From assembly GCA_946480065.1 (NCBI GenBank), contig CAMLJA010000144.1, forward strand, positions 1 to 5,570: a stretch of DNA of 5,570 nucleotides, in the 5' to 3' direction. A program made the position numbers and the translations under genes. Origin of the DNA: an uncultured Thermomonas sp. Its GTDB lineage: Bacteria > Pseudomonadota > Gammaproteobacteria > Xanthomonadales > Xanthomonadaceae. A model generated the notes under the pieces. The model ran no database searches. It was given only the letters and a program-made list of their open reading frames with translations, and had not been told where the DNA came from. Shown here in pieces: positions 4,968 to 5,570 of this stretch (its first letter is position 1; the number at the start of each line of letters is the position of its first letter).

Positions 4968-5570
4968 TCAGCGCACGATCAGGTCCAGCAGCCACTTCGC
5001 CTTCGCGTACGGCGGCTTCAGCAGGTCGCCGCCGGCCATCCGCGCCTGCCACAGCACCGGCAGCTGCTTGCTCATGGCGTCGAACCCGGCGCGGGCGTGG
5101 TAGGCGCCCATGCCGCTGGGGCCCACGCCGCCGAACGGCAGGTTGGCGATGGCGAAGTGGAACAGGGTGTCGTTGACCGAGACCCCGCCGGCCAGGGTGT
5201 CGCGCAGGATCCGCTCCACCGCCGCGCGGTCGTGGCTGAAGGGATACAGCGCCAGCGGGCGGTCGTGCGCGTTGACGTAGGCGATCGCCTCGTCCAGCGT
5301 GCGGTAGGACTTCAGCGGCAGCAGCGGGCCGAAGATCTCCTCCTGCATCACCCGGGCGTCGTCGCCCGGGTCCAGCAGCACGGTGGGCGGCAGCACGCGC
5401 TGCGCCGGGTCCGCGCTGCCGGCCAGCGTGACGATCTCGACGCCGCGCGCGCGGGCGTCGTCCAGGTAGCCCTGCAGGCGGGCGTACTGGCCGTCGTTGA
5501 CGATGCGGGTGTAGTCGTCGCGGTTGCCGAGGTCGGCGCCGTAGCGCGCCTGCACTTCCCGGCGCAGCGC
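4968..5570 (-). CDS. NAD(P)-dependent aldehyde dehydrogenase, coniferyl-aldehyde-dehydrogenase-like (5' end outside window)
   Basis: The last 200 residues of an aldehyde dehydrogenase superfamily protein are visible; the gene begins beyond the right edge, so the catalytic cysteine and most of the NAD-binding fold cannot be checked. Residues are numbered here from the first visible codon. The segments LPPTVLLDP (60-68), EEIFGPLLPL (77-86, the conserved EEIFGP box), GGVSVNDTLFH (128-138) and NLPFGGVGPSGMGAYHARAGF (143-163) are diagnostic of the fold. The VND...H...LPFGGVGxSGMGxYH pattern is that of the class-3-like and coniferyl aldehyde dehydrogenase branch, which oxidises aromatic or fatty aldehydes to acids. 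The end, LLKPPYAKAKWLLDLIVR, is a short amphipathic tail like that of this branch. Substrate is inference; a detoxification enzyme for medium-chain or aromatic aldehydes is equally possible. It probably shares a transcript with exonuclease III downstream. Confidence 0.93.
   Translation of the reverse strand, partial: ALRREVQARYGADLGNRDDYTRIVNDGQYARLQGYLDDARARGVEIVTLAGSADPAQRVLPPTVLLDPGDDARVMQEEIFGPLLPLKSYRTLDEAIAYVNAHDRPLALYPFSHDRAAVERILRDTLAGGVSVNDTLFHFAIANLPFGGVGPSGMGAYHARAGFDAMSKQLPVLWQARMAGGDLLKPPYAKAKWLLDLIVR

Noticed and set aside
4133..5176. Plus-strand open frame of 347 residues opposite exonuclease III and the aldehyde dehydrogenase
   Set aside because: It begins within the terminator hairpin of the small membrane protein gene and is antisense to strongly conserved proteins.
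1..5570. parS centromere site near parAB
   Set aside because: I looked for sequences close to TGTTTCACGTGAAACA; the only CACGTG core seen (1315-1320, inside parB) lacks the flanking TTTC and GAAA arms. A pattern search of the neighbouring genome would be needed to find the sites.
1..5570. CRISPR arrays, tRNA or rRNA genes, insertion sequences, prophage or defence genes
   Set aside because: No spaced direct repeats, cloverleaf-like sequence, terminal inverted repeats, transposase or integrase motifs were seen; almost the whole window is accounted for by core genes.

Overview
The window is a GC-rich, gene-dense bacterial chromosomal segment. Gene content and protein sequences (gidB/rsmG-parA-parB followed by a family 2 glycosyltransferase, a Sfp-type phosphopantetheinyl transferase, a GlsB/YeaQ-type membrane peptide, exonuclease III and a coniferyl-aldehyde-dehydrogenase-like ALDH) suggest a gammaproteobacterium of the Xanthomonadaceae/Lysobacteraceae type. 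That placement is inferred from protein flavour and base composition, not from a search. I see no tRNA, rRNA, CRISPR array, insertion sequence or phage gene.

Layout. Positions 1-3681 hold a block of five genes, all on the minus strand. In transcription order they are a phosphopantetheinyl transferase (3681-3118), rsmG (3079-2450), parA (2381-1584), parB (1587-646) and a DPM-like glycosyltransferase (635 to beyond position 1, cut by the window edge). Spacings are 38, 68, -4 and 10 bases, so most or all of them could be one transcript. parA and parB overlap by ATGA, which points to translational coupling. A short divergent intergenic region (3682-3840) separates this block from the only plus-strand gene, an 84-residue three-helix membrane protein of the GlsB/YeaQ/YmgE family (3841-4095). 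That gene has a perfect AGGAGG ribosome binding site and its own intrinsic terminator (4123-4150). Beyond it, convergent to it, lie exonuclease III (4933-4163) and the C-terminal 200 residues of an aldehyde dehydrogenase (4968 to beyond 5570). The last two are 34 bases apart, with the dehydrogenase upstream.

How they work together. rsmG-parA-parB is the classic near-origin chromosome segregation cluster: ParB binds parS sites as a CTP-dependent clamp, ParA is the partner ATPase, and RsmG methylates 16S rRNA. mnmG (gidA), the usual upstream partner in many bacteria, is absent here and a phosphopantetheinyl transferase occupies the place before rsmG. The remaining genes are housekeeping or stress functions: DNA base-excision repair, aldehyde detoxification, an envelope stress peptide and lipid-linked sugar transfer.

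The region reads as ordinary core genome; I found no convincing undescribed system. The points most worth a second look are modest: a TACAAT box placed for a leaderless rsmG transcript, a DDTS variant of the glycosyltransferase DDGS motif, and the gene linkages around parAB.
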